Positions 27,401-36,409 are shown, counted from the first letter of the stretch. The stretch is DNA of 64,000 nt from Sunxiuqinia sp965230765 (GCA_965230765.1 CBDDLR010000001.1:1612001-1676000); one strand, 5' to 3'. Made by a program: numbers and translations. Notes: generated by a model from the letters alone, not told the origin.

Positions 27401-28383
27401 GTTGAGTTGACATAGATACTAGCTAGCTCACTTTTTGATTCTCCAATGAACTTATTATTCTTAAAGATACCATCAATTTTTCCTGTAAAAAATACACCAG
27501 CACCACCTCCATCTGTATCTTTGGGTAGAAAAAATACATTGTTTTCAATACGGGCAGTGGCCCTTCCCCCATCACTACAACCAACAAGGATGCAAAACTT
27601 ATTTCCAGTTGATGATCTATCGATTATGTTATGATGGACATGTACGGATTTATTAATGTTTAACTGCATCCCATCACCTGGTGCATCAGATTCACTAACT
27701 CCTGGGTACCAATTTTGATTGATATCATAAACTATGTTATAAGCGATCTCGTTATTGTAAACATACTGGCCATATTTTGAGCCAGAAGACCAGATACCAT
27801 CAGTATCAGCTCCATGAACCCTATTCCCAATAACTTTAGTATTGTGTTGGAATATCTCAATTTTTTTACATTCACAATCATATATCCAACAATTACCAGC
27901 GTCATAATAAGGCCAGTCCGCAATATTTATATGGCCTTTTGCATGAATATTTCTTATTACATTCCCCTCTCCTTCAATCTCAATTGTATTGGAAATGATT
28001 GGTCTATCTTCTCCAGTTCCGTATGCGCCAATTAATACATAATCAATGGTTAGTCCATTCAGCCCTTCCGCAGTTATACTTGTGCCTCTCTTTTGGAGAT
28101 ATGCAGTGTTTGACTCAATTTTAGGCCAAGTATTATAGGGGTTTTCAATAGTTCCATCCCCATTATTCGAGGCTGATGGGTCAATATATAATATGCCATT
28201 ACTAAATTGATCATCAGTTGGTTTTGGGGTGTTGTATTTTTTGATAGCGCTATCAAAGTTATTAATAAGGTATTTATAGTGATCCGATTTGATCAAGTCA
28301 GCATAAATGCAATTTGATAGACATATGCAAAAAATCATTAATAAAAATACTTTATTCATCCTTCTCATATTTACTTCCATCAT
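24406..28383 (-). CDS. Large T9SS-secreted surface protein: beta-helix, discoidin, cadherin-like repeats
   Basis: A 1325-residue cargo of the type IX secretion system. Order from the N-terminus: signal peptide (MNKVFLLMIFCICLSNCIYA, from Met9 or Met6, so start 28368 or 28359 is likely better than 28383); right-handed parallel beta-helix, residues about 40-420; F5/8-type discoidin domain, about 472-612; an Ig/PKD-like domain, about 617-722; four cadherin-like repeats of roughly 102 residues, about 723-1130; an SwmB-like domain to about 1240; and a C-terminal sorting domain with VEVYPNPSNG and the final KITII strand. It would be exported and attached to the cell surface. The beta-helix could bind or cleave polysaccharide, but no catalytic residues were assigned. 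Reverse orientation sets it apart from the surrounding locus. Confidence 0.88.
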   Translation of the reverse strand: MMEVNMRRMNKVFLLMIFCICLSNCIYADLIKSDHYKYLINNFDSAIKKYNTPKPTDDQFSNGILYIDPSASNNGDGTIENPYNTWPKIESNTAYLQKRGTSITAEGLNGLTIDYVLIGAYGTGEDRPIISNTIEIEGEGNVIRNIHAKGHINIADWPYYDAGNCWIYDCECKKIEIFQHNTKVIGNRVHGADTDGIWSSGSKYGQYVYNNEIAYNIVYDINQNWYPGVSESDAPGDGMQLNINKSVHVHHNIIDRSSTGNKFCILVGCSDGGRATARIENNVFFLPKDTDGGGAGVFFTGKIDGIFKNNKFIGESKSELASIYVNSTESEITICGNFFYNCGRSFAYGSESFNNTLINVVKHNARGAQVCKNNVIWGEKDNSVSESNLFIPESSNLNEIFIDPDSFDYRLKQDVVNFVEAYTSDEWTVDLNGNSVNSNISSSIGAYINNGSNSLFGETIDDTPQTEETNAGAVVLDRSLNDLTKLSIMNSKAIADDGNTSNQTIDDDLNTRWSCEGLEKWIQFELSSMDTVYCLNIAWYKGDSRTADFDIQVSEDSVNWTSVLTNQVSSGTSVDFQRVDLPNEMCAKYIRIVGNGNSENEWNSITEVEIYGKSGIAEENTETNYSPVAHFSVSSTEVHPQDKVYIDASSSSDADSDVLTYHWSFPTEISANTDDPVNPHFYAPNVDAETQFTINLYVSDKVANSVLYSQTITISPRPEDNSETNESPIILNQSFDVTKRKSAGDFIAQIVASDPNQNQLLSYSIIKGNNDAIYEINSATGEISANKTILLTRDESHTLNIQVTDNGAEPLSATAFITINLIALEVNLNPEIENQQFEISEKKSSGDLIGQVIASDPNQNQTLSYSIIQGNTQNMFAINSATGEITTNEMIELDSDETFTLKIQVTDTGNEPLSATAFITINLIALEENLSPEIENQQFEISETKSTGDFVGQVIATDANSKQTLSYSITDGNAEGFFKIDSSTGELKANTDISNSTERTVTLIVRVVDNDPYNPLSAYAFVTINIQQVATNKSPVIADQSFDIRKNYKIGNVIGTVEASDPNNNQSLSYSITSGNEEDLFTIDSMTGELSAKSSISFDQDQTINLTVVVTDNGLIPLSSSATIKINLIINGKIKTAEVSNDNPNQVKISFNKDLEDENLKNAYYNSDFTLSNGKNVVSVIISGNEIILELDSNYVPGDEIIVSYTQGSTPILDSSGNPIESFTGYIVDNNIILVNEIGINAELDVEVYPNPSNGIINIKADNLSSDECEISLYSLSGNLVLKSQVYASFGNLQEQVNFSHINRGTYIIRLVCKNQVSQSKITII
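24990..26213 (-). repeat. Four tandem cadherin-like repeats of about 306 bp
   Basis: Within the T9SS protein gene, units of about 102-103 codons start near 26213, 25909, 25600 and 25290. The second and third are closest, sharing ENQQFEIS, GQVIA and LSATAFITINLIAL-like segments with matching DNA stretches; the fourth is the most diverged. Each has the DPN and DxD-like calcium-binding positions of cadherin domains. Confidence 0.8.
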
Positions 28384-28484
28384 TGTCTTTGTATTTTCTA
28401 TACCCTTTTTATTAAAATTACCCTAAAAGAGCATTCATAAATTTACTCAGGGTACTAGTCAATCTTTGTGCCATCAAAGGACTG

Positions 28485-28503
28485 TTTGTGCAAAGTGCAC
28501 AAA
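28485..28503. promoter_or_regulatory. Operator-like inverted repeat
   Basis: Arms TTTGTGCA (28485-28492) and TGCACAAA (28496-28503) are exact reverse complements with a three-base centre. A further copy of TTTGTGC occurs at 28465-28471 in direct orientation. It is 102 bases upstream of the T9SS gene start and about 200 upstream of the gmd -7 box, which suits a regulator-binding site; the binder is unknown. Confidence 0.4.
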
Positions 28504-28710
28504 TTCTGTTAGTTAGTCATGGGTGAGGAAGGTTTAGTATTCTCAAAATGATAAAATACATTTCAGAATGAGATGTGTAATTAGTTGTCAGGTTAATGAT
28601 AACATAGTTTTAGGGAAATTACCCATTGTATTTAAATAGATGTGTTTGAATATTTGGAGAAGCTAAAAACAACTGATTAATCTTTAACCAAATTAAAAGC
28701 TAAAGATGAC

Positions 28711-28718
28711 TATCTTTG
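28711..28718 (+). promoter_or_regulatory. Bacteroidetes -7 box (TATCTTTG) for gmd
   Basis: The match to TAnnTTTG is exact. No good -33 TTTG was seen. Transcription would start near 28725, leaving a leader of about 75 bases before the ATG at 28800. The in-frame codon at 28716 that would extend the protein lies inside this box, so the later start is preferred. Confidence 0.6.
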
Positions 28719-28799
28719 ACATTAATCATGTTTTATAGCGTTCTTCACAAATTAATTATTGAGCCAATAAATAATATCGAAAATCACAAAATAAACAAT

Positions 28800-29957
28800 A
28801 TGTCGAAAATTGCACTAATAACTGGGATTACCGGACAAGATGGAGCTTATCTGGCAGAGTATTTATTAAAAAAAGGATATGTCGTTCATGGAATAAAGAG
28901 ACGCTCATCGCTTTTTAATACTGATCGGATAGACCATTTGTATCAAGATCCACATACAGATAATAGAAATCTGATTCTACATTACGGTGATTTAACTGAT
29001 AGTATGAATCTAACCAGGATCATACAAGAAGTTAAACCAGATGAAATATATAATTTGGCCGCAATGAGCCATGTTAAGGTAAGTTTTGATACACCTGAAT
29101 ATACAGCAAATGCGGATGGCATTGGTACTTTAAGAATTCTCGAAGCAGTTAGATTGCTAGGATTAAATAAATGCCGAATTTATCAGGCATCAACTTCTGA
29201 ATTGTATGGATTAGTTCAGGAAGTCCCACAGTCTGAACAAACACCGTTTTATCCACGATCACCCTATGCTGTGGCAAAAATGTATGCATACTGGATCACT
29301 GTGAATTATAGAGAAGCTTATGGCATTCACGCAAGCAATGGAATATTATTTAATCATGAATCGCCGGTACGAGGTGAGACATTTGTTACAAGGAAAATAA
29401 CCAGAGCAATATCCCGAATTGCACTGGGAATGTTAGATAAAGTTTATTTAGGTAATCTTTCGTCAAAAAGAGACTGGGGACATGCCAAAGATTACGTTAA
29501 AGCAATGCATTTAATTCTGCAACAAGAAGAACCTGATGATTATGTAATAGCAACTGGTGTTACTACAACAATTAGGGATTTTATAAAACTATCATGTAGT
29601 GAAATTGGCTTGGAAGTAAATTTCAAAGGAGAAGGTGTTGAAGAAAAAGGATACATCGTAGGAGTTGATGAGCAGCTGTTTGCCCGAAAGGTTGGACAAC
29701 AGTTTCTAGACGGCATTTTGGCTAGGCTAAGCTTTGGTACGACAGAGGTTGTGAGTGTCGATCCGATGTATTTCAGGCCAACTGAGGTTGATCTGCTAAT
29801 AGGTGACCCTACAAAAGCAAATCAAAAACTGGGATGGTATCCTGAGTATGACTTAGCTGGATTGATTTCAGATATGATGCAGTCAGATATAAAATTAATG
29901 CAGAAAGAATCATATTTGCGCGAAGGTGGATATCGCACATTAAACTACTTTGAATAG
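28800..29957 (+). CDS. gmd: GDP-mannose 4,6-dehydratase
   Basis: Converts GDP-D-mannose to GDP-4-keto-6-deoxy-D-mannose, the first step to GDP-L-fucose. The 385 residues show the Rossmann loop GITGQDGAYLAEYLL at the start, the YQASTSELYGLVQE segment, and the active-site tyrosine and lysine in PRSPYAVAKMYAYW. The C-terminal substrate half with VDPMYFRPTEVDLLIGD is typical. The ATG at 28800 is chosen because the longer frame begins within the -7 box. It is followed 31 bases later by fcl, the next enzyme of the pathway. Confidence 0.95.
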   Translation: MSKIALITGITGQDGAYLAEYLLKKGYVVHGIKRRSSLFNTDRIDHLYQDPHTDNRNLILHYGDLTDSMNLTRIIQEVKPDEIYNLAAMSHVKVSFDTPEYTANADGIGTLRILEAVRLLGLNKCRIYQASTSELYGLVQEVPQSEQTPFYPRSPYAVAKMYAYWITVNYREAYGIHASNGILFNHESPVRGETFVTRKITRAISRIALGMLDKVYLGNLSSKRDWGHAKDYVKAMHLILQQEEPDDYVIATGVTTTIRDFIKLSCSEIGLEVNFKGEGVEEKGYIVGVDEQLFARKVGQQFLDGILARLSFGTTEVVSVDPMYFRPTEVDLLIGDPTKANQKLGWYPEYDLAGLISDMMQSDIKLMQKESYLREGGYRTLNYFE

Positions 29958-29988
29958 GAATTGTTTATATTCATTCAAGATAAAAAAA

Positions 29989-31089
29989 ATGGATAAAAAC
30001 AGCAAGATTTATATAGCTGGGCATACGGGACTTGTTGGCTCTGCGATACTTAAAAATCTCAAGTCCAAAGGTTATACAAACTTCGTATATAGAACTATTG
30101 ACGAACTTGATTTGACCAATCAAAATGAAGTTCAAGCTTTCTTTCAGCAAGAAAAGCCTGAGTATGTTTTATTAGCTGCAGCAAAGGTTGGGGGTATCGT
30201 AGCTAATAATGTTTACAGGGCTCAGTTTATTTATGAGAACCTGATGATACAAAATAACATTATTCATCAATCCTATGCTAATGGTGTAAAGAAACTACTT
30301 TTCCTGGGTAGTACCTGCATTTATCCCCGAGACGCTGAACAACCAATGAAAGAAGACTCTTTGTTGACTTCACCGTTGGAATATACGAATGAACCATACG
30401 CCATAGCCAAAATAGCTGGCATTAAAACCTGTGAAAGTTACAACCTGCAATACGGTACGAATTTTATTTCTGTAATGCCGACCAATCTCTATGGTCCAAA
30501 TGATAATTTTGATTTGGAAAAATCACATGTGTTACCTGCTTTAATACGAAAAACTTTTCTAGGTAAATGTCTTGAAGAGGGGAACTGGGAAGCTATCAGG
30601 AGTGATTTATCATTTAAGCCCATTGAAGGTGTTGGTGGAGAAGCCAATAAAGACAGCATTTTGAATATATTATCTAAATACGGTGTTGTGTTTGATGAAG
30701 TAGCTGCACAGGCATCTGTTGAAATCTGGGGAACCGGTAAGCCAATGAGAGAGTTTCTTTGGAGCGAAGAAATGGCTGATGCATGTGTGTTTGTGATGGA
30801 GAATGTTAATTTTAATGAGTTAGTAGATTCTTCTTCTACTAATAAGATTAGAAATACTCATATCAATATTGGAACAGGAGAAGAAATCAGTATAAAAGAT
30901 TTGGGGTATTTAATAAAGAATACCATAGGTTTTAAAGGAGAGCTTGTTTTTAATTCTGAAAAACCAGATGGCACTCTGAGAAAACTAACGGATCCTTCCA
31001 AATTAAATAATCTGGGATGGAAGCACCAAATTGATATTAAAACAGGTGTTCAGAAGATGTATGATTGGTATAGAAATTCCAAAGCTTAG
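29989..31089 (+). CDS. fcl: GDP-L-fucose synthase
   Basis: Epimerises and reduces the Gmd product to GDP-L-fucose with NADPH. The 366-residue protein shows the cofactor loop IAGHTGLVGSAI near residues 8-19, KVGGIVANN, the SSTCIYPRDAEQPM-like segment reading GSTCIYPRDAEQPM, and the YAIAKIAG active site. The ATG at 29989 was preferred over a start 13 codons upstream that overlaps gmd. It is longer than E. coli Fcl (321 aa) owing to a middle insertion around GVGGEANKDSILNILSKYG, which is common in Bacteroidota homologues. Together with gmd it supplies GDP-fucose for the polysaccharide. Confidence 0.93.
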   Translation: MDKNSKIYIAGHTGLVGSAILKNLKSKGYTNFVYRTIDELDLTNQNEVQAFFQQEKPEYVLLAAAKVGGIVANNVYRAQFIYENLMIQNNIIHQSYANGVKKLLFLGSTCIYPRDAEQPMKEDSLLTSPLEYTNEPYAIAKIAGIKTCESYNLQYGTNFISVMPTNLYGPNDNFDLEKSHVLPALIRKTFLGKCLEEGNWEAIRSDLSFKPIEGVGGEANKDSILNILSKYGVVFDEVAAQASVEIWGTGKPMREFLWSEEMADACVFVMENVNFNELVDSSSTNKIRNTHINIGTGEEISIKDLGYLIKNTIGFKGELVFNSEKPDGTLRKLTDPSKLNNLGWKHQIDIKTGVQKMYDWYRNSKA

Positions 31090-31492
31090 AAGTATAAAAT
31101 ATAACATAAAGAGAAGTGGGGTTTTCATCTGGAAAACCCTACTTTGCATTTGCACACTTTCAATACTAATACTTTGCTTGATTCCTGCTAGCAAGATTAG
31201 CGGCAACACAAGCTTGCCTCATCTTGACAAAGTTGCACACATTCTTATGTACTTTTCATTTTCATTGTTGTATCTTATTTCGTTTGTTGTAAATGAGTCG
31301 CTTAGGGGGTATGTTCGTCTATTGGTAATTGTGTTTTTTTTGGGTTCAGCTATTGAAATCTTACAAGAGATTCTTCCTTTCCAAAGAAATGCATCCATAC
31401 TTGATGTAATAGCTAATTTTATTGGGTGTTTGGGCGCAATAGGTATTTACCGAACCTTTTTCAGGTCTAGTGGGAGGTGGTATTCCGAATAG
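31061..31492 (+). CDS. VanZ-like membrane protein
   Basis: A 143-residue membrane protein with four predicted spans and the VanZ-family core: the conserved LDKVAHILMYFSFSLL segment, GSAIEILQEILPFQRNASILDVIANFIG. VanZ proteins are linked to teicoplanin resistance in some bacteria, but most members, as here, are of unknown role. I start at the ATG at 31061, which overlaps the end of fcl by 29 bases; no later ATG fits. A gap of 260 bases with no recognisable gene follows (31493-31752). Confidence 0.8.
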   Translation: MIGIEIPKLRSIKYNIKRSGVFIWKTLLCICTLSILILCLIPASKISGNTSLPHLDKVAHILMYFSFSLLYLISFVVNESLRGYVRLLVIVFFLGSAIEILQEILPFQRNASILDVIANFIGCLGAIGIYRTFFRSSGRWYSE

Positions 31493-31752
31493 TTTTGAGA
31501 AGTGCAAGTGGAGGTGTGTTAACTGATTGATAAATAAACATATAGTTATTGGTAATTTTACTACTTTGGCCAGTATTTCATGTTTAATTAACATCAATTC
31601 CGTAAGTTTGATTGTTGTTAAGTCAAACCAAAACGCTGATAAAACTAAAAGTTCAATTTTTCATGTTTAAAACGAGTGTGTATTTTCTTTGATAAAGCAC
31701 TCATAGTTAATCGAAAAAAAGAAAGATTAGTTCACTTTTAAAAACTCAAGCG

Positions 31753-33159
31753 ATGTTAAAAGAACGCGAATCTGTAATATCTAAAATAAGTGTGGTTCTC
31801 CAAGTGATTATCACGCTAATCTGTTTTTCTGTTGTAACATGGTTTACTACTACCAGGTATGGTTTTGAGGAACAGTTTATAAATGATTTTAACTACTCGT
31901 TGATTATCATTTCTGTTTTCTGGTTTTTCTTACTGGAGAGATCAGGTAAAGGAAATCTGGATCGTATTAAGAATGGCTGGAAAGTTTTTACTGGCTATTT
32001 TAAAATAATATCAATTGGACTGGGTTTCTTGATAGCCTTAAATCTAATTATGAGTTTTTCTTCTCTCAGGTTCTTAAATTTGGCACTTTTCAGTATCACA
32101 AATCTTGTGCTGCTAATAATTTATAAACATTCATTGCATGCCTTTATTCGTTTTTTTAGAAGGAAAGGTTATAATAGTATGAATATACTTGTTATTGCAG
32201 ATGAGAAATCCCAAAATTATATTGATTTGATAATAAACAATAAAGACTGGGGATATAGGATTTGGGGAATTATGACTGACAGTAATGAGATTAAAGACAA
32301 GTATGGTCAGGATCATAATGTTATTATTCCTTCAAGAGATTTAAAGGAATTATTAGACCATGAAGCAATTGATGAAGTAATCTATTGCAAATCAAGGGTG
32401 AACCAAGTTGAGATATCTAAGTTAATAGCAGATTGCTCAGAGATTGGTATTGGTTTTCATCATAAGACTGATATACATGTAAAATCAACAAAAATAAAAC
32501 CAAAGGTTCCATTGTTTAGTCAATTGCCATTTGTTTCGTATCGAAATACTCCCAATAATTATTTGGCATTAAAAGCAAAGGCAACATTTGACTTCTTTTT
32601 TAGTTTATTTGTTGTAATTCTGACCTTTCCAGTCATGTTTGTCATTGGTCTAATAATTAAACTTGATGACGGGGGACCAATCTTCTTTAAACAAGAACGA
32701 GTTGGTTTAAATGGTCGTCGATTTTACTGTTTGAAATTTCGTACGATGGTAACCAATGCTGAAGCATTGAAAGCTCAGTTAATGGGACAGAATGAGCAAG
32801 AAGGCCCTGTGTTTAAAATTGCAATGGATCCTAGAGTTACTCGCGTAGGTCGTTTTTTAAGAAAGACTTCTTTAGATGAACTGCCGCAATTCCTCAATGT
32901 GCTTAAAGGTGAAATGTCAGTTGTTGGGCCTCGTCCACCAATCCCCAAAGAGGTTGAGCAATATGAGCGTTGGCAAATACGTCGTTTAAGCATGAAACCC
33001 GGTATAACTTGCATATGGCAAGTTTCAGGTCGAAATAACATTCAATTTGAAGAGTGGATGAAATTGGATATTAAATATATCGAGAACTGGTCAATTAAAT
33101 TGGATATTATTTTAGTCCTAAAAACAATCAGAGTCATGTTAGTTGGAGATGGTCATTAA
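31753..33159 (+). CDS. Undecaprenyl-phosphate sugar phosphotransferase (WcaJ-like)
   Basis: Starts the repeat unit by moving a sugar-1-phosphate (commonly glucose or galactose) onto undecaprenyl phosphate at the inner membrane. The 468 residues comprise four or five N-terminal membrane spans, a CoA-binding-3-like middle region, and the C-terminal sugar-transferase domain with KATFDFFFSLFVVIL, FKQERVGLNGRRFYCLKFRTM, RKTSLDELPQFLNVLKGEM and SVVGPRPP. Such enzymes name themselves 'polyprenyl glycosylphosphotransferase'; which sugar is transferred is not readable here. It lies directly before wza and wzc, forming an export operon. Confidence 0.93.
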   Translation: MLKERESVISKISVVLQVIITLICFSVVTWFTTTRYGFEEQFINDFNYSLIIISVFWFFLLERSGKGNLDRIKNGWKVFTGYFKIISIGLGFLIALNLIMSFSSLRFLNLALFSITNLVLLIIYKHSLHAFIRFFRRKGYNSMNILVIADEKSQNYIDLIINNKDWGYRIWGIMTDSNEIKDKYGQDHNVIIPSRDLKELLDHEAIDEVIYCKSRVNQVEISKLIADCSEIGIGFHHKTDIHVKSTKIKPKVPLFSQLPFVSYRNTPNNYLALKAKATFDFFFSLFVVILTFPVMFVIGLIIKLDDGGPIFFKQERVGLNGRRFYCLKFRTMVTNAEALKAQLMGQNEQEGPVFKIAMDPRVTRVGRFLRKTSLDELPQFLNVLKGEMSVVGPRPPIPKEVEQYERWQIRRLSMKPGITCIWQVSGRNNIQFEEWMKLDIKYIENWSIKLDIILVLKTIRVMLVGDGH

Positions 33160-33218
33160 TTTTTTTATCTTTTCCACGATAAAAATAGATTGCTCTAAAT
33201 CCTGTTTATTGGTTTAAT

Positions 33219-34016
33219 ATGAGAATAATAAAAAGACTAAGCCATTATGTTTTAATGGCTGTTATTTTGATGAGTTTCTTCTCGTGCAGTTCTGAGAGGA
33301 AACTTACTTTTTTAGATGATCTTGAAACTGAAGCGTTTTTGTTTGGTGTTCCTGAGCCTCCATCTACGTATCTGATAAAATCAAATGATAATTTATATAT
33401 CAATGTTTCAACGATAAGTCCTGAAGTAAATGCTTCTTTGACACAAACAGTTGATCCGAGAAATCGACCTTATGAAACTATATCCGGACAATATATTAAT
33501 GGGTATATCGTCGATGAACTGGGTGAAGTTGAGCTCCCAACAATGGGAAAAATGAAAGTTGCGGGGCTATCGCTTAAAGAGGCAAAAGAACGTATAGAAC
33601 AAGTTGCTAGTGAATATTACAAAAATGCAACTGTTCAGGTTAAGTTTTTGAGTTTCAAAGTAACCCTTCTGGGAGAGGTCAATAGACCTGGGGTTTATTA
33701 TAATTACCACAAAAAATTAACTATTTTTGAGGCAATTAGCATGGCCGGAGGAATAAGTGATTTTGCCTCATTGAATAAAACAACAGTAATTAGGGAATAT
33801 GAGGATGGAACTCAGCCATTCAAAATTGATTTGACAAGTAAAAAGATATTCGAGTCAGATGTATTTTATCTACAACCAAATGATGTTATATATATACAGC
33901 CTCAAAGTTTAAAAAATACGAGACAAAATACGGGAATGTTAACAACAATTTTGTCCGCTATTTCTACAATACTTGTTGTGCTTAGATATTTTGACACCTC
34001 TTCGAACAGCAATTAG
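33219..34016 (+). CDS. wza: Polysaccharide export outer-membrane lipoprotein (Wza-like)
   Basis: A 265-residue secretin-like exporter component. The N-terminus is a lipoprotein signal (hydrophobic stretch ending SFFSC, lipid on Cys23). A Poly_export domain (YLIKSNDNLYINVS, GQYINGYIVDELGEVELPTMGKMKVAGLSLKEAKE) is followed by one SLBB-type region (VTLLGEVNRPGVYYNY). It is shorter than E. coli Wza (379 aa), and the last hydrophobic helix (TILSAISTILVVLRYF) could be the membrane-spanning end. Acts as the outer-membrane channel with the Wzc-type protein encoded 36 bases downstream. Confidence 0.9.
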   Translation: MRIIKRLSHYVLMAVILMSFFSCSSERKLTFLDDLETEAFLFGVPEPPSTYLIKSNDNLYINVSTISPEVNASLTQTVDPRNRPYETISGQYINGYIVDELGEVELPTMGKMKVAGLSLKEAKERIEQVASEYYKNATVQVKFLSFKVTLLGEVNRPGVYYNYHKKLTIFEAISMAGGISDFASLNKTTVIREYEDGTQPFKIDLTSKKIFESDVFYLQPNDVIYIQPQSLKNTRQNTGMLTTILSAISTILVVLRYFDTSSNSN

Positions 34017-34051
34017 AAATTGATTTTGAGTAAAACCGACTTATAAGCAAG

Positions 34052-36409
34052 ATGTCACCAGATAAGGATCCATATAATTTCTCGCTAGGAAAAGAAGATA
34101 GTCGTATGATAAAGGAGTTTCTTTACAAGATGCTCAGATGGTGGTATTGGTTTGCCATTGCAATAATGATTGGTGGTGGATTAGGCTTTTTACAAACGAA
34201 ACGGACGCCACCTACATATAGATCCAGTAGCTTATTATTAATAAAAGAAACAGAGTCAAAAACAAATCTTGCTCAGAACCTTGGCTCATTCATGTTCGCA
34301 GGAAAGACAGAGTTGGAGAATCACATTGGTATTTTGACTTCCTACACTTTAAATAGAAAAACTATTGATGAATTGGGATGGTTTAGTAATTGGTATGTTG
34401 ATGAACCTTTGCTTGATTACGAATTATATGGTAATGAACCATTCTCAATTACTATTGATGCTTCTCAATATAACCTTTATAATGTTCCTGTTTATGTTAG
34501 TTTAATTGGAGAGAACAAATACAAAATAAATGTAGAACAAAAGGTTTGGTACAAAGGGCGTGAAGTTGATCTAATCTTTTCTGAAGAAGGGTTACTTGGG
34601 GAACCATTTGTAAGTAAGTATTTTAATTTCACGTTATACGCTAAAGATTATCGCAAAGGGAAAAATTATTACTTTGTCTTAAAAAATTTAGATTGGTTGG
34701 CAATGGGCTACATGTCTCGACTTGAGGTTACTCCATATGATGAGATGTCAGATATGATTTCACTAAGTATATCTGACAATGTCCCCCAAAAAACAGTTGA
34801 TTTTTTGAATGAGCTTACGAATCAGTTTATAAAATATGGTCTTAACGAGAAAAACCGTAAGTCAAAGCAAACAATTGATTTTATTGATGATCAACTGTCA
34901 GAGGTAATTGATACTTTGGATATAGCTGGTAAGGATTTAACCAGATATAGAGCACGTAATAAGATAGTTGACTTAACACAAGAGAGTGAGTTGATTGTTG
35001 GGAAGTTGGTTGGGCTGGATAATGAAAGGTCAAAAGAACAAAGCAAGTATGAATATTTCTTAAATTTGAGAAATGACCTGAATGATACAGATAAAATAAA
35101 GGAAATTACAGCTCCATCTGTTGTTGGAATTACTGATCCAACTTTAAATAACCTTCTTGTTCAACTTACAGATTTATTTAATCAAAGAGAGAGAATCTCA
35201 TATTCTGCAAGTGAGAAAAACCCTGTTTACATTCAAATTCAAAATGGTATTGAACTTGCTCAAAGAAACTTAAAGAAGACGCTAGATAATTTGATTAATA
35301 GTTCGCAGTTTTTAATTAATGATTATGACCAGCAGATTGCTAAGATTAATCGAGAAATGTCTTCTATTCCTCAAACCGAACAAGAATTAATGAATATCAG
35401 GAGGAAATTTGAACTTAGCAATGAGTTATATACGTTTCTGGTTCAAAGAAGAGCGGAGGCGGCCATTAACCATGCCTCTAATCAACCTGATGCAAATGTT
35501 TTAGATCCAGCAAGAATAACAACTGTTGCCAAAGTTGGTCCAAATAGAATGCTGTATTTGATAGGTGGAGTTATTCTCGGAGGTATAATTCCGTTCATAA
35601 TTTTGATGTTTTCTTCATATTTCAATGAAAAGCTTGTATCAGCTGAGGAAATTGAACAGATGACAGATATTCCCATTATGGGGAACATTATTCACAATCC
35701 GTACTCTAACGATCCAACTCCTGCAATCAAAAACCCAAGGTCTGCAATTGCTGAATCATTGCGAGAGTTACGAACTAATTTGCGATTCCTACAACCGGAT
35801 GCCAAGTGTAAGATTACCAGTGTCCACTCTGTAATTCCAGGAGAGGGTAAAACATTTACAACCTTGAATCTAGCAACTATTCTTGCGATGAATGGAAAGA
35901 AAGTATTGCTAATTGATGCAGATTTAAGAAAGCCGAGTATTCACAATTTTCTTCAGTTGGAAAACAAAGAAGGTTTGAGTACTTATTTGGTAGGTTCAAG
36001 CAACCTGCAGGAGATAAGACAAAAAACAAGCATCCCAAATTTAACCTTGATATCTGGCGGACCGATTCCTCCTAGTCCTAGTGAATTAATTGAGAGTGAT
36101 TTGTTTGAGGATTTGTTAAATTCATTTAAAGATCATTACGAGTATATTATTATTGATAATCCGCCATTAACATTGGTGAGTGATGGCATCAATAATAGTT
36201 ATCATTCAAATATGAATTTGTTTGTTCTGAAACAGGATTATAGTTCAAAAGACCAGGTTAAGTTTATTAACTACATAAGCAAACAAAGAAAAATGAAAAA
36301 TCCGGGTATTATATTTAATGATATAAATACCAAGAAATATGTTTATGCTGGTTATTATGGTTCGAAATACAATTACAAAAATAGCTATGGGCATTATTAC
36401 CATAAGTAG
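34052..36409 (+). CDS. wzc: Polysaccharide co-polymerase and tyrosine autokinase (Wzc-like)
   Basis: Inner-membrane protein of 785 residues regulating chain length and export. The N-terminal Wzz domain starts after a membrane span near residues 30-50; a long coiled-coil and GNVR-like region follow up to a second span near 505-525. The cytoplasmic BY-kinase has Walker A (VIPGEGKTFTTLNLA, around residue 595), Walker A' (VLLIDADLRKPS) and Walker B (IIIDNPPL). The C-terminus carries nine tyrosines in the last 25 residues, the expected autophosphorylation cluster. No cognate low-molecular-weight tyrosine phosphatase was seen in the window. It forms an operon with wza. Confidence 0.93.
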   Translation: MSPDKDPYNFSLGKEDSRMIKEFLYKMLRWWYWFAIAIMIGGGLGFLQTKRTPPTYRSSSLLLIKETESKTNLAQNLGSFMFAGKTELENHIGILTSYTLNRKTIDELGWFSNWYVDEPLLDYELYGNEPFSITIDASQYNLYNVPVYVSLIGENKYKINVEQKVWYKGREVDLIFSEEGLLGEPFVSKYFNFTLYAKDYRKGKNYYFVLKNLDWLAMGYMSRLEVTPYDEMSDMISLSISDNVPQKTVDFLNELTNQFIKYGLNEKNRKSKQTIDFIDDQLSEVIDTLDIAGKDLTRYRARNKIVDLTQESELIVGKLVGLDNERSKEQSKYEYFLNLRNDLNDTDKIKEITAPSVVGITDPTLNNLLVQLTDLFNQRERISYSASEKNPVYIQIQNGIELAQRNLKKTLDNLINSSQFLINDYDQQIAKINREMSSIPQTEQELMNIRRKFELSNELYTFLVQRRAEAAINHASNQPDANVLDPARITTVAKVGPNRMLYLIGGVILGGIIPFIILMFSSYFNEKLVSAEEIEQMTDIPIMGNIIHNPYSNDPTPAIKNPRSAIAESLRELRTNLRFLQPDAKCKITSVHSVIPGEGKTFTTLNLATILAMNGKKVLLIDADLRKPSIHNFLQLENKEGLSTYLVGSSNLQEIRQKTSIPNLTLISGGPIPPSPSELIESDLFEDLLNSFKDHYEYIIIDNPPLTLVSDGINNSYHSNMNLFVLKQDYSSKDQVKFINYISKQRKMKNPGIIFNDINTKKYVYAGYYGSKYNYKNSYGHYYHK

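Larger units (their letters stand above)
28384..28799. other. Divergent intergenic region between the T9SS gene and gmd
   Basis: This 416-base stretch separates two divergent genes. It carries a palindrome with TTTGTGCA arms at 28485-28503 and a -7 box for gmd at 28711-28718 (both listed). I found no gene here and no clear -7 box for the minus-strand gene. Confidence 0.55.

Noticed and set aside
31493..31752. A possible gene or promoter in the gap before the sugar phosphotransferase
   Set aside because: No frame has homology-like features, and the nearest T-rich motif does not match TAnnTTTG well.
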